Below, piece after piece: positions 1-12,650 of a DNA stretch of 52,500 bases. The first letter of the stretch is position 1. Every line of letters begins with the position of its first letter. Source of the stretch: Paulinella micropora. Taxonomy: Eukaryota > Cercozoa > Imbricatea > Euglyphida > Paulinellidae. The position numbers and the translations under genes are program-made. The notes beneath the pieces are model-generated. The model was not told the DNA's origin. It did not search any database and saw nothing but the letters and a program-made list of their open reading frames with translations. The DNA is taken from NCBI GenBank assembly GCA_019918135.1, contig WBZZ01002078.1:2501-55000 (forward strand), given 5' to 3'.

Positions 1-53
<53 letters not shown>

Positions 54-98
54 TCTCCCTCCCTCCGCCCCCCTTTCCCCCCCCTCTCTCTCTCTCTC
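1..98. repeat. (CT)n-rich simple repeat
   Basis: Almost pure pyrimidine tract made of CT dinucleotides with C-rich interruptions, at the left edge of the window. It is a microsatellite of the kind common in eukaryotic chromosomes. No coding potential. Confidence 0.95.
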
Positions 99-2315
99 TC
101 CTCTCTGGGAAAAGTTCCTTTTTCTCCCTGTATTTATACTGGAAACCTTCATTGTTCTTTTTAATAACTAATAACAATAACAGTAACGACTACTACTCGT
201 TTGCTACTAACTGCAGATAATTAAAGTATTAATAATAGTGTACATATTAATAACTGACTCAGGAGGAAGCGTCTAATTATATATATACAAATGTTCAATG
301 CTCTGGGGCTGTTAGAATACTGTAAAAAATACACTGGCTAGTAGTACTCAGCTGCTGACTCGGAACTTGATATTAATACATATGGGAACTAATAACTCAC
401 TCAAAGGGAACTACAACTCTACTCAAATTACCAATAACTTCAAGAAAAGCTGTATCACTACTCCAATTCACAACCTAGACATTTCCGCATAACCACCCAC
501 CAACCGATCTACACTGCAGTAATTTATACCACACTTGCTCACTTGAAAAGGAACCTTATATACCTCTACTCCAACTTGATTTACCGTCCTGACGACTTCC
601 AGAACAACGGAATTTTTTCCACGAAGAACTATATCACTACTCTCGCCGGGCCGATTCATAAGGAACTATGCCAATACTCCAGTATTCAAGTAATATCTAG
701 CCTAAACGCCACTTCGTAAGCAACTTATCGAGGAACCGACAACGTTTAAAACAATCAAGTTAATCAAACATATCTTGCTTTTTACTTTTCAGTATCAGTA
801 TTTTCTCGCCCCGGGCCAAGTGCATTGGGACTTGAAATTTCCCGGCTTTTTTACTCTAGCAACTTCCTTTCTTTACCTATATCCGAACTGGTGTTCTTCT
901 CACTGGCTGTACCAATTACTATGATCCTTCCACTTTAACTTCACCTACCTAGTTCCGTTACTACTACGTGACGGAGGCTGGCACTAGTAACCAAAACCAA
1001 TTCAGTATCCGTGGCACAGACTTCCTCACTGTTCATAATCTTCGTCGTGAGCTAGTACCTGACACTGAAGCACTGGAAATCCGATTCATAAGCCCTTACA
1101 AACCCTCACCGTGGCTCTACTCAAAAACAAACCGGAGGCTTACAAACCCCGGCTTACTCTACTCAAAAACAAGCTTTTACAAACCGTGGCTCACTGGCAC
1201 TTACTGCTGGCTGAGACTACTCAAAAAACCAGCACTAATACTCAGCAAAAAGCCCTGAACTTGGCAAATGGGTGAGCCGGCGGCACGGTCACTCGTGGTC
1301 CGGTAAACCCCTGTTATCGAGATTTGGTAAACTTGACCCCAGCCTGAGTGTTATTAAATGACTATTCTTGAAAGAAAGAAAGAAATAACTATTTTTTAAA
1401 AATATGTATTTTTACTCTTCTAGACTACTAGTAACGTCCCGGCGGCATTGATATATATCATACAGTATCTGATTCAATTGTGACATGTATTAATATTAAG
1501 ATCGCTATTAATATCAGTATATATAATATCAATTGTGACACGTATTAAAGATCACTTACGGTATTCCGTGGCACAATATTAGTATAATAATATAACATTA
1601 ATACCGTCCGTGCATTTAGCGGACGGTTCAATCAGTGAGGCGCATCATGAGTCATGTTTTGAAATTACTATCACTTAACTTTCAATTATTCATATCATAA
1701 AGACCGTGACTGGGACTCGGGACCATCACTCTAAGAATTGTCAAGTTAGTATTTTAATGACTTTTTTTGTGGCACAGCATGATGTACCCGGGCCATATTT
1801 TTTTCATAGTGTATCACTTGTGTACAATAAGGTTGGACGCAAACAGGCCAGCCATTTCAAATCATGATCATGATTAAGTAATAATAATTATGCTAATGCC
1901 AATAACTCAACGATAACATGATATTATCAGACAATAAATACTTGTGAACATTTCGCCAAGGTCAATGACGGCATCATCAAGTATCGAACGCTAATCCACT
2001 ACTCATCTCCATTTACAACAGCAAAAAGGTTGTGAGTTCGGGGTGCAGTGTCACAATTTATGCAAGTTATCCCTGAATTACAATGCTAGACGATAATAAA
2101 CAGTAATAGTGTGCCTGTGCACGTGGAGTGGTAGTGCAAATATAAACCACTAAATCACAAAAAGTCATCGATAATTTAAACTGTCTTGAGAAGCACATGG
2201 CTCCTTGCATGGTTGGCCTGCACGGCCCCATGCTTGTGTCTATGTGTCCAGCCAGCCTTCTAGCTAGCTAGCTTTCCAGCTTTCCAGCCAGCCTTTCAGT
2301 TTGTCTTTCCGCCGC
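99..2315. other. AT-rich non-coding host DNA
   Basis: About 2.2 kb with no convincing open reading frame on either strand. It is rich in TAATA-type sequence. Around 1,090-1,200 it holds a few degenerate copies of a roughly 40-base unit containing CTTACAAACC and CTACTCAAAAACAA. These create a short open frame near 968-1,258 that looks like repeat translation, not a gene. The last part, up to 2,315, is the likely 3' untranslated and downstream region of the minus-strand HYR gene. Confidence 0.7.
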
Positions 2316-5300
2316 TTAGTGTGCAGTGGGTGTTTGGCTCTTGGTGCGCGGAGATCTGAATTCCTCTCTAGTCGGGGAAGCATGTTGGGCCGTCTCGTGT
2401 GCGCGGTCGCGCGAATCGCGGTAGTTGTCGCGGGAGTCTCGTGATTCGCGGCCTTCACGCACGGGCTCGGGCTGGCGGTGCGAAGACTGGTGGTGAGAGG
2501 AATGCTCGGGTTGCTGGCGGCTGTTACGGCCACCAAAGAAGCTGAAGCGAGACATGCGCTTGCCAAACTTGTCGGCCTGGACATAGCTCAGGCCGTTGGT
2601 CTTTCCCTTGGCCTCTCCATCTTCCAGATCGGCACGGTAGCTGCCATACGCGACCAAGCAGCTCACTGCAAAAGACCACAATCAGAGCTATGATAATCGC
2701 CACCACGATACCGCCTGGGGTGGAGAAGAAGCTGGTGGAGGTTTCCGGAGTGTTCTTCTTGGAGCTGCCCTTAGGGGTGTTCGAAACCAGGGAAAGAGGA
2801 GCATCAGCCTCAACACCCATCGAGTCGGTGGCGAGCATCTCACGACGGCGTGCGATCGGGTCCATATCCCATTCATAGCTCAAGAACTGACGACGACGAG
2901 CTTGGCCCAGGTTGTAGGTCACCGTGACAGTCACCTTCAGCTTGAGGTAAGCCTGTTGTTTGCAGACCAAGGGTCGCTTCCGTGTAGCTGAACATGGCGT
3001 AGTCCGTACCAGACACGAAGGGAGCAGCCATAGTGGGCGAATCCAGAAGCAGCGTTCACGACTCCGTTAGTGTTGATCAGGTTGACCGAGCCAGTCAGGG
3101 CTGTGCGAGCCGCATCGGAGTAAGTCTCACGCACCGCCGAGTAGATCTCGATTTTGCTGAACAGCACCTGGTCAGACTTGGCGCGGACCAAGGCATTGAT
3201 CGGAGAAGCCGCATCGAAGGCAGTGCCAGCCTGTTGTGCAGTAGGATCAGCATCCCTAGCACCACCGTTCCATGACGACCAGCCTGCAGCGTTCAACAGG
3301 AAAAGTTCGCGCAGAAGCGCTGACGGTTTCCGAGGTCGGGTTTCGCAAAGGTTGCCAGCCTGGACATTCAGGTTGATCGTGGTGGAAGAGTCGCTGTACG
3401 AGCAATCAGAAGGCTTGCAGTCAGCACCGTGGTTCATGGCGAGCGCCTTGTTGGCGGAGGCACAGTTAGCGAACACCAGACTGAATTCCCAGTACTAGTA
3501 CAGAGTGGTGGCGAAGGCTCCTTCGAAGGGTCCCAGTACAAGGTTGTCAGGACGCACGAGACGGAAGCAGTTGCGCTTGTTGGGCAGTTCAGTGAAGCTC
3601 GTAACCGAAGCATCAAGGCCAGTGGGAGTGGTGAGGAAGAATGGCCACTCGACCTGGACAACCGCCTGGAACTGTTGGGGAGTAGCGGTCTCCTCAATCA
3701 CCATGCGGGACACAGCGGCAAACGCCTTGGCGGCATCGAAGGCAGCATAGGGCTTCCCACACGTTGGCGGTGAAGCTGCAGGTCGCCTTGTTGTCAGCGG
3801 CATCAGTTGCTTGCGCCGTGATGCTGTGAGCACCTCGGGCCAGGAGGTAGTTCAGGGCCACGTTGGAGGCTCCAGAGTTGTCATCGACGGTAGCATCAGG
3901 CAGGTGAGCGCCACAGTTGTATCCGTGGGACCTCCAATACGCCTGTACATGTCGTAGGCAATCTGTCCATAGGCCACCACCAACGCTGCTGGTGACTCGC
4001 TCGGGCAGGTGATGGTCGGGGGAATGATATCCTGAACCGTCACAGTGAAAGTACACTCAGCCGAGGGATTGCCAGCAGCATCGGTCGCCACGTACTTGAG
4101 AATGTTGTCGCCCAAAGGCAGGGTCACGCTCACTTGCTTGGCAGCGTTGGGCAGAGGCCTGCCGTTCGAGGAGGTCCAGGTCAAGCCACTGTAGGCAGTG
4201 TAGTCATCCGTAGCATCCAAGGTGAAAGGTGTGAGCCGCGCTGTTGCCTCCCAGCATCAGAGTTGATGGTCGAGTCAGGCGGGCAGGTGATCGAAGGCAC
4301 CTGGTTGTCCTGGACCGTGACCGTGAAGGAGCAAGTCGCCTTGTTGCCGCGGCATCGCTAGTCTCGTAGGTGACATTGTTGGCAGACAAGCCCAAGGTCT
4401 CGATCGCGACGTTGGGGGCAGGGCCAGCAGTGCGAGTCAAGCTAGTCACTCCCTTCCAGTCCACTGCAACTGGCAGGGCGTACCACGGGCCAGTAGCAGC
4501 GGCACCATAGCTAGCACTTTGGTAACCTTGTTGCTAGGGCAGGACGGGGTGGTTCCGCCAATCGCCGCACCGCTGAAGTAAGGAGCGCCAGTATCGACCG
4601 TGGTGATGATGAACGAGCAAGTGTTTGTGAGGCCGCTGTAGTCCGAGCCAGTGGTAGGTCACAGTGGTACTTGGGGTGGCTACACCAAACAGATCGCCCG
4701 AGCTGTGGGTCCAGGTATCAACGGTCGGGGCAGGCGCGACATCGTTATCGCTGATGGTAACAGTCGCCCAAGTTGCCGCAGCAGACTCGCCCGCAACGTT
4801 GATGGACTGGCTGGAAGGACAGGTCAGAGTGGGGGAAGAGTATCCTGAATCACAATATTGAACGTACAGGTGACCACGTTGCCATCCTGGGTGCCGTAAG
4901 GGTAAGAACCCGCATCCCTGATCGTTATGGTGATGGGGTTTATCGAGGCCACAGCGAACGCAGTGCCTATCGCAAATCGACTCCGTCTTGGTAGTGTTGG
5001 CCAAGTCGTTATGGTTGTAGGTCACAGACCACGATGACACGGCATCAGCAGTGTTGGTGCCAATGACGACGTTAGTGCTAGGGCAGGTCAGAGTGGGAGA
5101 CTGGTTGTCGTTGACATCCAAGTTGAACGTGCAGCTAGCAGCGTTCCCAGCAACGTCGGTAGTCGAGTAGGAGATCACATGTCTGCCCACAGCGAACGTG
5201 CCAACGGAGGCCTGCTTGGACGTAACGGTATCCACGTTATCGCTGAAGTCGATAGTGGTCGTGGCCACAGAGCCAGTCGACAGGCCCGCGCCGGTGTTCA

Positions 5301-8300
5301 CAGAGATATCAGGGCAGGTCAGGACAGGGGCCTCGGTGTCTGCCACGGTGATGGTTATACTGCAGGTGACAGGGCCGTTGCCAGCACCATCAGTCACAGC
5401 CCAAGTGAAGGTGGAAGCTCCAGCCTTGAGAGTGGCGTGGAGGCACCAGCAGTGTAGGAACTTCCAGCGGACAGGGAGTTACTGCCAGTGGGAGCCACAG
5501 GGTTGATCGGGTTGATGGTCATGTCATAGGTCAAGTACTGGTACGTGGCACTTCCTGGATAGTTGGCGTCACCAAGGAAGGTGGTTTCATCCTTACCATA
5601 AACCATGGGCATGGTGTAAGTCGCGTAGTTCTTGCCAGCATCCATGTCCAAGCTGAGGGTAGTCGCGGGGCAGCCAACCAGGGTTGGGTTAACACCGTCG
5701 ATCACCTTCTGAGTGAATTGGCAAGCATCTCCACAAACCGTGGCGTTGCAAGCCTTGTCGTGTGGGTATCGGGCGGGAAGCTGAAGGGCGACGCGATGTT
5801 TGTGCTACTGAGGTAGTCAGTGTCCACTCTCAAGGTGGCGCCGGCAGCGGTACCAGATGGCAACATCGTGACACGGGTAGCAAAACTCCAAGCAGAGAAG
5901 GCAATAGAGGCGGTGAATCCACTAGTAGTGGTGACATCGGCAGGTTTGGCGACGGCATTGCACTGGAGCCAGTTATAAGTTTGGTCGTTCAAACCGAACA
6001 CAAACATGCCAGCCCCGCAGACTGAGAATGTCCAGCAGGAGCCATCGAAGCTGCGCGCAGGAGCAGTAGTAGCACCAACTGAAGTGCACTGAGAATCGGT
6101 AGTGACACCGGTAGAGCTAGTATCGGCGAACAAGAACGCACTTAGAGTGTAATCGTTCGTGGTCGGGCACACCTTGACAGTCAAGTACTCATGGGCCGCA
6201 GTGGGAGCGAACTCCACACCCAACAAGCCTTAGTCAAGGAGATTGCGCCTGAGATGCCCGTGTAAGAAGCGACGAGACTGTCCGAAGGTGTAGAGTCCAC
6301 GTATGTGGTCAAACTGCCCAGGCTTTTGCCGTTGACTGTAATAGTACCGCCGCCAGCCACAGACGCACCCACCACGTTGTTGTCGGTGTCACTGTTGGGC
6401 ACTTGGTACTTGCAGTCCTTGTCGTTGTAGCTCTTGACGTAGTAGCGGGTGGCCGCATCGCAAGTGCAGGTTCCAGTGCAGCCAACGCCCTGGTCGCACT
6501 CTTCTCCACCAGCCACGTACAGATCACCACACTTCTGGGAGACCGTCACAGTGAAAGTGCAGGTGCCAGTGTTGCCATCCTCATCCGTCACCGACGCAGT
6601 GATAGTAGTAGCAGTAGATGCACCGTTGACGGGTTCGAACTGCAGGCCGCTAGGGGTGTAGGTCACCTTGCCAGGCTGGTTGATAGTCGTGTCGGCATTG
6701 TCCGAGGCCGTGAAGGTCCATGCAGCATGGTTAGCGTACAAGGAATTGGAATCAGTAGTGAAGGCCTGGTTGCTGCAAGCGATGGTTGGCTTTTCGTTCA
6801 CGAAGACATTGAAAGAGCACGTGTCTGATCTGCCAGACAAATCAAAAGTCGTGTAGGTCAATGCAATCGAGCCGGTTCCAGTGGTCCACACCAAGTTCTG
6901 TCCGTTGGCGTAGTTAGAGGTACGAGCAGCAGCGTTGATGGCGTCGTTATCGCTGTCCGACACTGAAGTGCCGAGGAAGTTAGCGACGAAGTAGTTGGTG
7001 CCAGCAGAGGTGTTCACGTTCACATCAGCAGTCGGCAGACCAACACGGGCTCCTCCTGGTCCACCACGGTCACTGTGATGGTGCAAGTGGCGGTGAGGCC
7101 GCTCAGATCCGTCGCGGTGTAAGTCACGGTGTTAGCACCCTTATTGAAGGTCGCCGGCGCGTTGTTGGTGGGAGCGCCCACAAGGCCGTCGTTATCAGCA
7201 GTAGCCACTGAACCCAAGGGTATGAGCCAGGCAGCTGCTAAGTGTTGGCGCCGACGTCCATGGGAACGCTGACACCGGCAGGGCAAGTGATGGTAGGGTT
7301 TTGAGTATCCTCAACAAGGATGTTCACCGTGCAGCTTGTAGTCAAGCCCGCAGCATCAGTGGCCGAGTAGGTGACTTGATGAGGAGCGTCGTTGTCTCCA
7401 GTGCGAGAGGTGATGGTGAAGCTGGTCGAAGCAGGCAGGCTGGTGGACGAAGCAACGATCACGTTATCTGCAGAAGAGAACAGCGCAGCCCAGCCAGACA
7501 CCGCGTGGATCGCCAGGCCAGTATCGGCATTGTAGCTCTGATCGCTAGGGCAGGTGACGGTCGGGGGTGTGACGTCGGTAACACGGACACGAACGATGCA
7601 AGTCGCAGGGTTGCCAGCGAGATCAGACTGCGTGTAAGTACGACCACCGATGCCCATGTTGGTGCCGCCAGCGGGTTGGTAAACTTTGGAAGCAGCGATG
7701 GTAGAAGCGGCATAGACTTGGCCATCTGCATCGCCAGTGTACGCCTTGCTACCATTGAGGCCCGAGAGGGCATCGCTAAAGGTGACGGCGGCGTGAACGG
7801 CAGCCCAGGACGCGTGCGTGTAAGTGCCGGTAGCGCCCACGTTTGCATCCACAGCGTAATCGGCAGGGCAGGTGACGGTGGGCGGGGTGGTGTCGTAGGT
7901 CACCGAGAAAGTGCATTCCGCGAAGTTGCCAGATTTATCCGCAGCCCGATACCTGAGGGTCTGCTGAGTGTTGGCAGTGAAATTCCGTAAGCATCTCCAC
8001 CGGTCTGGGAAACAATGATATCGCCAGACGCATCCACGTTATCGAGGCAGACGCAGCCGACCAGGTGGGGTTCTGGTTCGTCACGATGTTGTTGGGGCAA
8101 GTGATGGAAGGAGCACCAGTATCGATAATGCGCACTTGGAAGCTGCACTGAGCTTGGTTGCCCAGATTATCATTGAACTTGTAGGTGACCCGTGTAGTCA
8201 GTGTTGAGAGCGTAAGACGCCCAAGACATGCTGAGCAAATCATCGGAGCCAAGAGTCACCACGGTAGGAGCAGCAGCGCCGATCTGGCGAGTGACGTTGA

Positions 8301-9852
8301 GTGAGCCATCCGTCCAGCCAGATGCCTGGTTGTCCACGGCAGTAGGCGCCACGACGGCAGCGGAGATCAGACTGAGCTTGGCGTCAGCAAGGGTATTGCC
8401 TAAGGGACACAGCTAACGCATGAACATGAGAACCGTCGCAAGGCAAGGAAAACTCAACACATAACCATAAAAAGAAATGACATAGGTGTAACATATGGAC
8501 GAATATGTTGTAGATAAGTAAAAAGTCACCTGCAACCAAGTCGATCACTTGCGTGCCGGTCGGGCAGGTGACGGCAGGTGCGCAGTTATCGGTCTCGCAA
8601 TACTGGCCAGTGTGGCAAGCATCGCACAAGCAAGTGTAGTACGTGTTGGGGTTCTGAATCGCGCAGCCGGAGCCGTGGCAGGCAGTGGATGAACTCTTGG
8701 TGCCGACCACGTTGGCAATTGCGCCCTCGCATTGGTCGTTGTTGGTGATCTGCATGTTGGTCTCCGAGGTGAGCTTCTTGTTCAATCGCAGACGCCAGTT
8801 GACAGGGCGCTGCAGGAAACCGGGCTCAGACATAGCAACACCTGAGCACAATGCACAAAGGAAAAAGGTGAATACATACTTTGGTCAGGACGCGAAAAAA
8901 AAGGTGGGGGGGGGGGGGGGGAGGAGTGTTATGTGTAAAGGTGACATGAATGTGCGATGTATGAAAATGTGTTGACATACCGAGGAAGTAAATGTCGTAG
9001 TTGACCGAGATCATCATGGTGCCACGCATAGTGATGGTGTCGCCATCATCCGTGATCGGAAAGGTGCAGCTGCCATCTCTGTACTTGGCAGTGGCGATGT
9101 AGCTGGCCTTGCAGTACTCACCAGCAGCGGCCTAGGGACAGCACAAAACACATGCCAGTGTGTGAACCAGTGAGTTTTTTTTCATTCATGTAACATATCC
9201 ATGAACGTACAGCGAACACGACACGAAGAGGGGGGGGGGGGGGGGGTAAAACAGGCGCCGCAGCCAGTGAAGTTCATCTCAACGTTGTAGTAGTAGTTGC
9301 TCCCAGCCGTGATGGCCAGGCTACCGGTGGGGGCCAGCTGCAGCTTGCCAGAGATGACGGGCTGGAAGGGAGAAGGTGCCTGATCTCCACAAGTCGCGGT
9401 GGATCTGGGAACAAGGGGACAAAAGCAAAGGATTTGAAGAAATGTTGGCAGAGAATGTGAGTATATGATTACGCGGTTTGTGTGCGATGCTATTGAGTAT
9501 GCGGTTGCGGTTGTGTATTAGTGTACTTTGAGTATGCGAATGTGCAAAAGGGTAGTTGATTACCCTTGGCAGCCAGTTGCAGGGAAATAGAACTTGCCAG
9601 GATCGCACAGTTGGCAGTCATTGTCGTTCGTGCATCGAACACAGTTGGCACGACAAGCAGAGCAGGCACCATTACTCAGGAAGAAGCGCTCCTTGCAGGT
9701 CACGCAGGGCTCCGTGCATCCAGAGAACGACAGACAGGCAGGGCAACTCTTGCAGCCGGTGAGAGCGGGGCTTGGGTAGTCAAGCGGCTCGCAGAAATCA
9801 GTTCCTTGGGTCATAGCTCGGCGAAAGCCACTCAGATTTCCGGTGGCGACGC
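2316..9852 (-). CDS. HYR-repeat type I membrane protein (host gene, 5' end not resolved)
   Basis: Multi-exon minus-strand gene. Its 5' part (9,564-9,852) is Cys-rich, with repeated C-x2-C spacing. Next, at 8,530-8,841, is an EGF-like Cys cluster. After it come many tandem hyalin-type (HYR) repeats, recognised by recurring PTxTCP and YxATDxxGNxxxCxFxVxV patterns from about 8,400 down to 3,500. HYR repeats are extracellular Ig-like modules used in adhesion. Near 2,690-2,760 lies one transmembrane helix (GGIVVAIIIALIVV), followed by a tail rich in Arg, Ser and His ending at 2,316. Four complete introns with GT-AG ends are visible, and an acceptor at 9,853 shows that at least one more exon lies upstream. 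The coding frame changes many times inside exons (for example near 2,690, 3,480, 4,215, 5,395, 5,705, 6,200, 7,050, 7,250 and 7,900), so single-base errors or decay are present. No signal peptide is seen because the first exon was not identified. The function is inferred as cell-surface adhesion. Confidence 0.75.
8401..8529 (-). other. Intron in HYR gene
   Basis: Read on the minus strand, the donor is GCAG/GTGACT at 8,529 and the acceptor is CCCTTAG/GCAAT at 8,401. Length is 129 bases. It separates the EGF-like exon from the HYR exons. Confidence 0.75.
8842..8980 (-). other. Intron in HYR gene
   Basis: Minus-strand donor CTCG/GTATGT at 8,980 and acceptor GCTCAG/GTGTT at 8,842. It contains a long poly-G run on the plus strand (about 8,904-8,921). 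Confidence 0.75.
9132..9252 (-). other. Intron in HYR gene
   Basis: Minus-strand acceptor TCCCTAG/GCCGC at 9,132. The donor is probably GCCT/GTTTTA at 9,252. It also contains a long plus-strand poly-G run (about 9,230-9,246). Confidence 0.65.
9405..9563 (-). other. Intron in HYR gene
   Basis: Minus-strand donor CAAGG/GTAATC at 9,563 and acceptor TTCCCAG/ATCCA at 9,405. Length is 159 bases. Confidence 0.75.
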
Positions 9853-10448
9853 CTACAAAGGCATGTGAAAAAGGTTTTCAGTTTAGAGTTTTGGCCCTTG
9901 CGAAACAGAAAGCACTACAGAACAATGTTTGCGATATTGTTTTGCTTTCTTTTTCGTTCTTGCTTTCTTTTCCCTTCTTTTCTTCCTTCTTGTGCTTTTG
10001 TCTCAGTGCGCGTATTCTGGTCGTCAAGATCATGTCTTGGTCTCGCAAACCTTTCATACCCTTTTCAGCGCATGTGTGGGTCTGCTTGGCTGCAAGCTCT
10101 GCAATATTGTAATTGCGGTGTTGAGTTGGGGTCTGTTTGTTGGTGCTGAGCTTGGTTAGTACCGAGGAGTAGCGATGCTAGTCAACAACAACTCCATTGT
10201 TGGTTATAAGGTAACAGTAAGGGCTCGTGGGCAACCTTGGTCGCAAAGTAAGGTACAAGTCTCTTGAGAGAATGGCTAAAGTAAATGTTGAGCACGAAAA
10301 GGAATACTTTCCCCAGTATTGAGAACCATTTCGCCACCTGTGACCTTTTTTTTCTTTTACTTGGCGCAATTTGAGGTAAATTTTCTTCTCTCTGACGGAA
10401 TGAATTAGTATAGACCGTTTCACACTTTGAAAATGTCTTTTTTTTTTG
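9853..10448. other. Host non-coding region, probably intron or upstream sequence of the HYR gene
   Basis: An acceptor-like CTTTGTAG on the minus strand at 9,853 means transcription comes from the right. No exon with matching Cys-rich content was recognised up to the microsatellite. The first exon may be small and unrecognised, lie beyond the window, or have been separated by the viral insertion. Confidence 0.5.
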
Positions 10449-10760
10449 ACATACATACATATGACATGCATACATACATAGATACATACATACATACTAC
10501 ATCATACATACATACATACATACATACATACATACATACTACATACCATGTACGTATGTATGTATGTATGTATGTATGTATGTACATATGTATGCATGCA
10601 TGCATGCATGTATGTATGTATGTATGTATGTATGTATGTATGTATGTATATGTATGTATGTATGTATGTATGTTACATATGTATGTATGTATGTATGTAT
10701 GCATGTATGTATGTATGTATGTATGCATGTATGTATGTACGTATATATGTATGTACATCA
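10449..10760. repeat. Tetranucleotide microsatellite, (CATA)n then (TATG)n
   Basis: Tandem CATA units on the plus strand from about 10,449 to 10,545 switch to TATG units from about 10,553 to 10,760. The second half is the complement of the first, so the block is a large imperfect inverted repeat able to form a cruciform. Open frames through it translate only to Met/Tyr/Cys/Val or Thr/Tyr/Ile/His repeats and are not genes. Confidence 0.9.
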
Positions 10761-11110
10761 ATCTGTCTTATTTTACCGACTGGCCTGAAAGAACAGGATG
10801 CAAATTTGCCCGGGGTGGGATAATCCGTTGCCTTTTTGTCCCTGTCCGTGTCAGGAAAAATGGCATTTGCAAAATCCACAACCACAACTTTCTCATGTCA
10901 CACTGTTTTTGTGTTCACTAGTGCCACCTGTGTTTTATGGTCACTGGTGCCACCTATGTTTTTGTGGTAGGTGGTGGCACCTGACCCACCCACGAGCGCG
11001 ATTCTTCTTATTTTTGCGATAAATACCAGCCACTAATTTTTTTTTTGTAAAAAACTAACTACTTGCCAAATTGTGACTCCTGGTGGTTTCTGGTCTCGCC
11101 CACGCCTTTG
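10761..11110. other. Host-virus junction region
   Basis: No gene is seen. At about 10,946-10,983 there is an inverted repeat with arms GGTGCCACCTA and TAGGTGGTGGCACC. A T-rich run precedes the first viral ATG at 11,111. The outer edge of the left TIR must lie at or before 11,111, but it cannot be placed because the right TIR is cut by the end of the window. Confidence 0.5.
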
Positions 11111-12489
11111 ATGCTTCGCCGAAGTGCACGCACCAGTAGCAGTGTCGGTGTCACGACCAGTCCGAGCAAGGCTGCCGCGCCCAATGCGGGTGGCCCTGCA
11201 AAGATTGTTACTCGCTCAACAGCTAAGGCTGCCGCGCTCAATGCGGGCGGCCCTGGTTGGAAAAGCGGTAGTGCCGTGCCACCTCCAGCTCCTGGTCGCA
11301 TGCACCGAGAGGAGAACACCCCTCTGTACCGCGTCAAGGGCCCGAAAAAGGCACAACCCTCGCCCGCCCCGGACAAGAAGCAGAAGAAGAAGAAGGAGAA
11401 GAAGAGGGCGAAGAAGAAAGCAAAGAAGATGTCTGAACAGGAGCAGACCCGGATGGCCTGCTTGCGCCTGGCTATCGATTATAATCACATGTCCGAGCTT
11501 GGGTGTGACTCTGGTCATATCGGCGAACAACCAGATGACGGGCCAGAGGACGAGGAATGGCAGCGGCTGCAAGACCTGTCGGCAGAGGATTTGGAACGGG
11601 AAGCTAAGAAGGCTAGGCAGTCCATTCGCCAGGAAGCACCGTTGCCTGGCATGGAGAGCTTTCTGTGGATAGCATACGACTGGGAAAATCAGCCCCATCC
11701 TCCCACCCCGACAAAGAGGAATTGGAAGTCAACTTGGAGACAGACTCGTTCATCATCGCTTTTCCTGACAAGGCAAACACTCTGGGGAAAAGACCTGTGC
11801 AAGAGCTCATCGCGATCAAGGTCTTCAGGGACGAGTTTGCAGGCCAGCCAGGCAGAGAGCGTGATCACAAGGAGAGGGAGAATATGGTCGACGCGTGCAT
11901 CAGCCGAGCAGTGTTTCGCAAGAAGAATGGTCGGAAGCCTGATATTTACTGGCCGCTGGGCAGCGGCGCGGACGACAGCCAGGATCCCTTCCCGCGTGGC
12001 GACCTATACCGCCTGGTAGCTCGTTCCAGCGGCCGCTATTACTGCGTCCAGGACGCATTTTTCAACGCGTTGGTCGCCGCTGGCTGCCACCCCCCCGGCA
12101 AGTACCTTGACCTCCTGCACAAGAAGCTGGGAGGCTACTGCGAGGTCCAGCAGCTCTTGGAATTCATAGGGGGCGGCTTCCGGTGCTCGGACACGGGCTC
12201 GCTCTACTCTCTGCGCCCCCTCCAGAAGATGGGCTGGTATGATCTCACTCGTAAGGGTAGCGGCATTCGCGGGCTCTTTCTTGTCAGCAGCTGGGCACAC
12301 ACCGTGGCAGTGGACCTGGATCACGGCCTGCTCTTGAACGCGGCCAGCCACTTCGCTATGTCACTCACCCAGCAAAACCTCGTGGCCTGTCGCATCTTCA
12401 ACGGGCCCATCTCTGTCCACCGCCTCATCACCAGACGAGCAGACATTCACGGCCCTTTCCTGCAAGGGCACGGCGGTAGTCTCGCGTAA
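11111..12489 (+). pseudogene. TIR-encoded lysine-rich protein, left copy, frameshifted
   Basis: Same gene as the intact 459-residue copy in the right TIR. It begins with ATG at 11,111 and reads normally to about 11,706. There a C run is one base shorter than in the right copy (4 against 5 C in CCCACCCC), with a nearby G-to-A change. The rest of the protein, to the stop at 12,487-12,489, continues in another frame. The two copies are otherwise almost identical. This is either a real inactivating deletion or a homopolymer sequencing error. See the right copy for domain notes. Confidence 0.8.
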
Positions 12490-12650
12490 GACAAATATGA
12501 CACAGTTTTTTTCAATCAGCCCCAGGGGTGGGGTCTTCATTAAAAAAAGTACGTCTTATTTGTCATTAAAAAAATTTAGTGAAAAAATAACGGAGAATAC
12601 GGACACCACACACCCGCCATAGGCGAGCAATTTTCAGCTGATTTTGCGGG

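Noticed and set aside
968..1258. Possible small gene on the plus strand
   Set aside because: The reading frame covers degenerate copies of a roughly 40-base repeat and shows no domain, signal or neighbouring gene structure.
10420..10921. Several open frames on both strands through the microsatellite
   Set aside because: They translate to monotonous Met/Tyr/Cys/Val or His/Thr/Tyr/Ile repeats produced by a tetranucleotide array.
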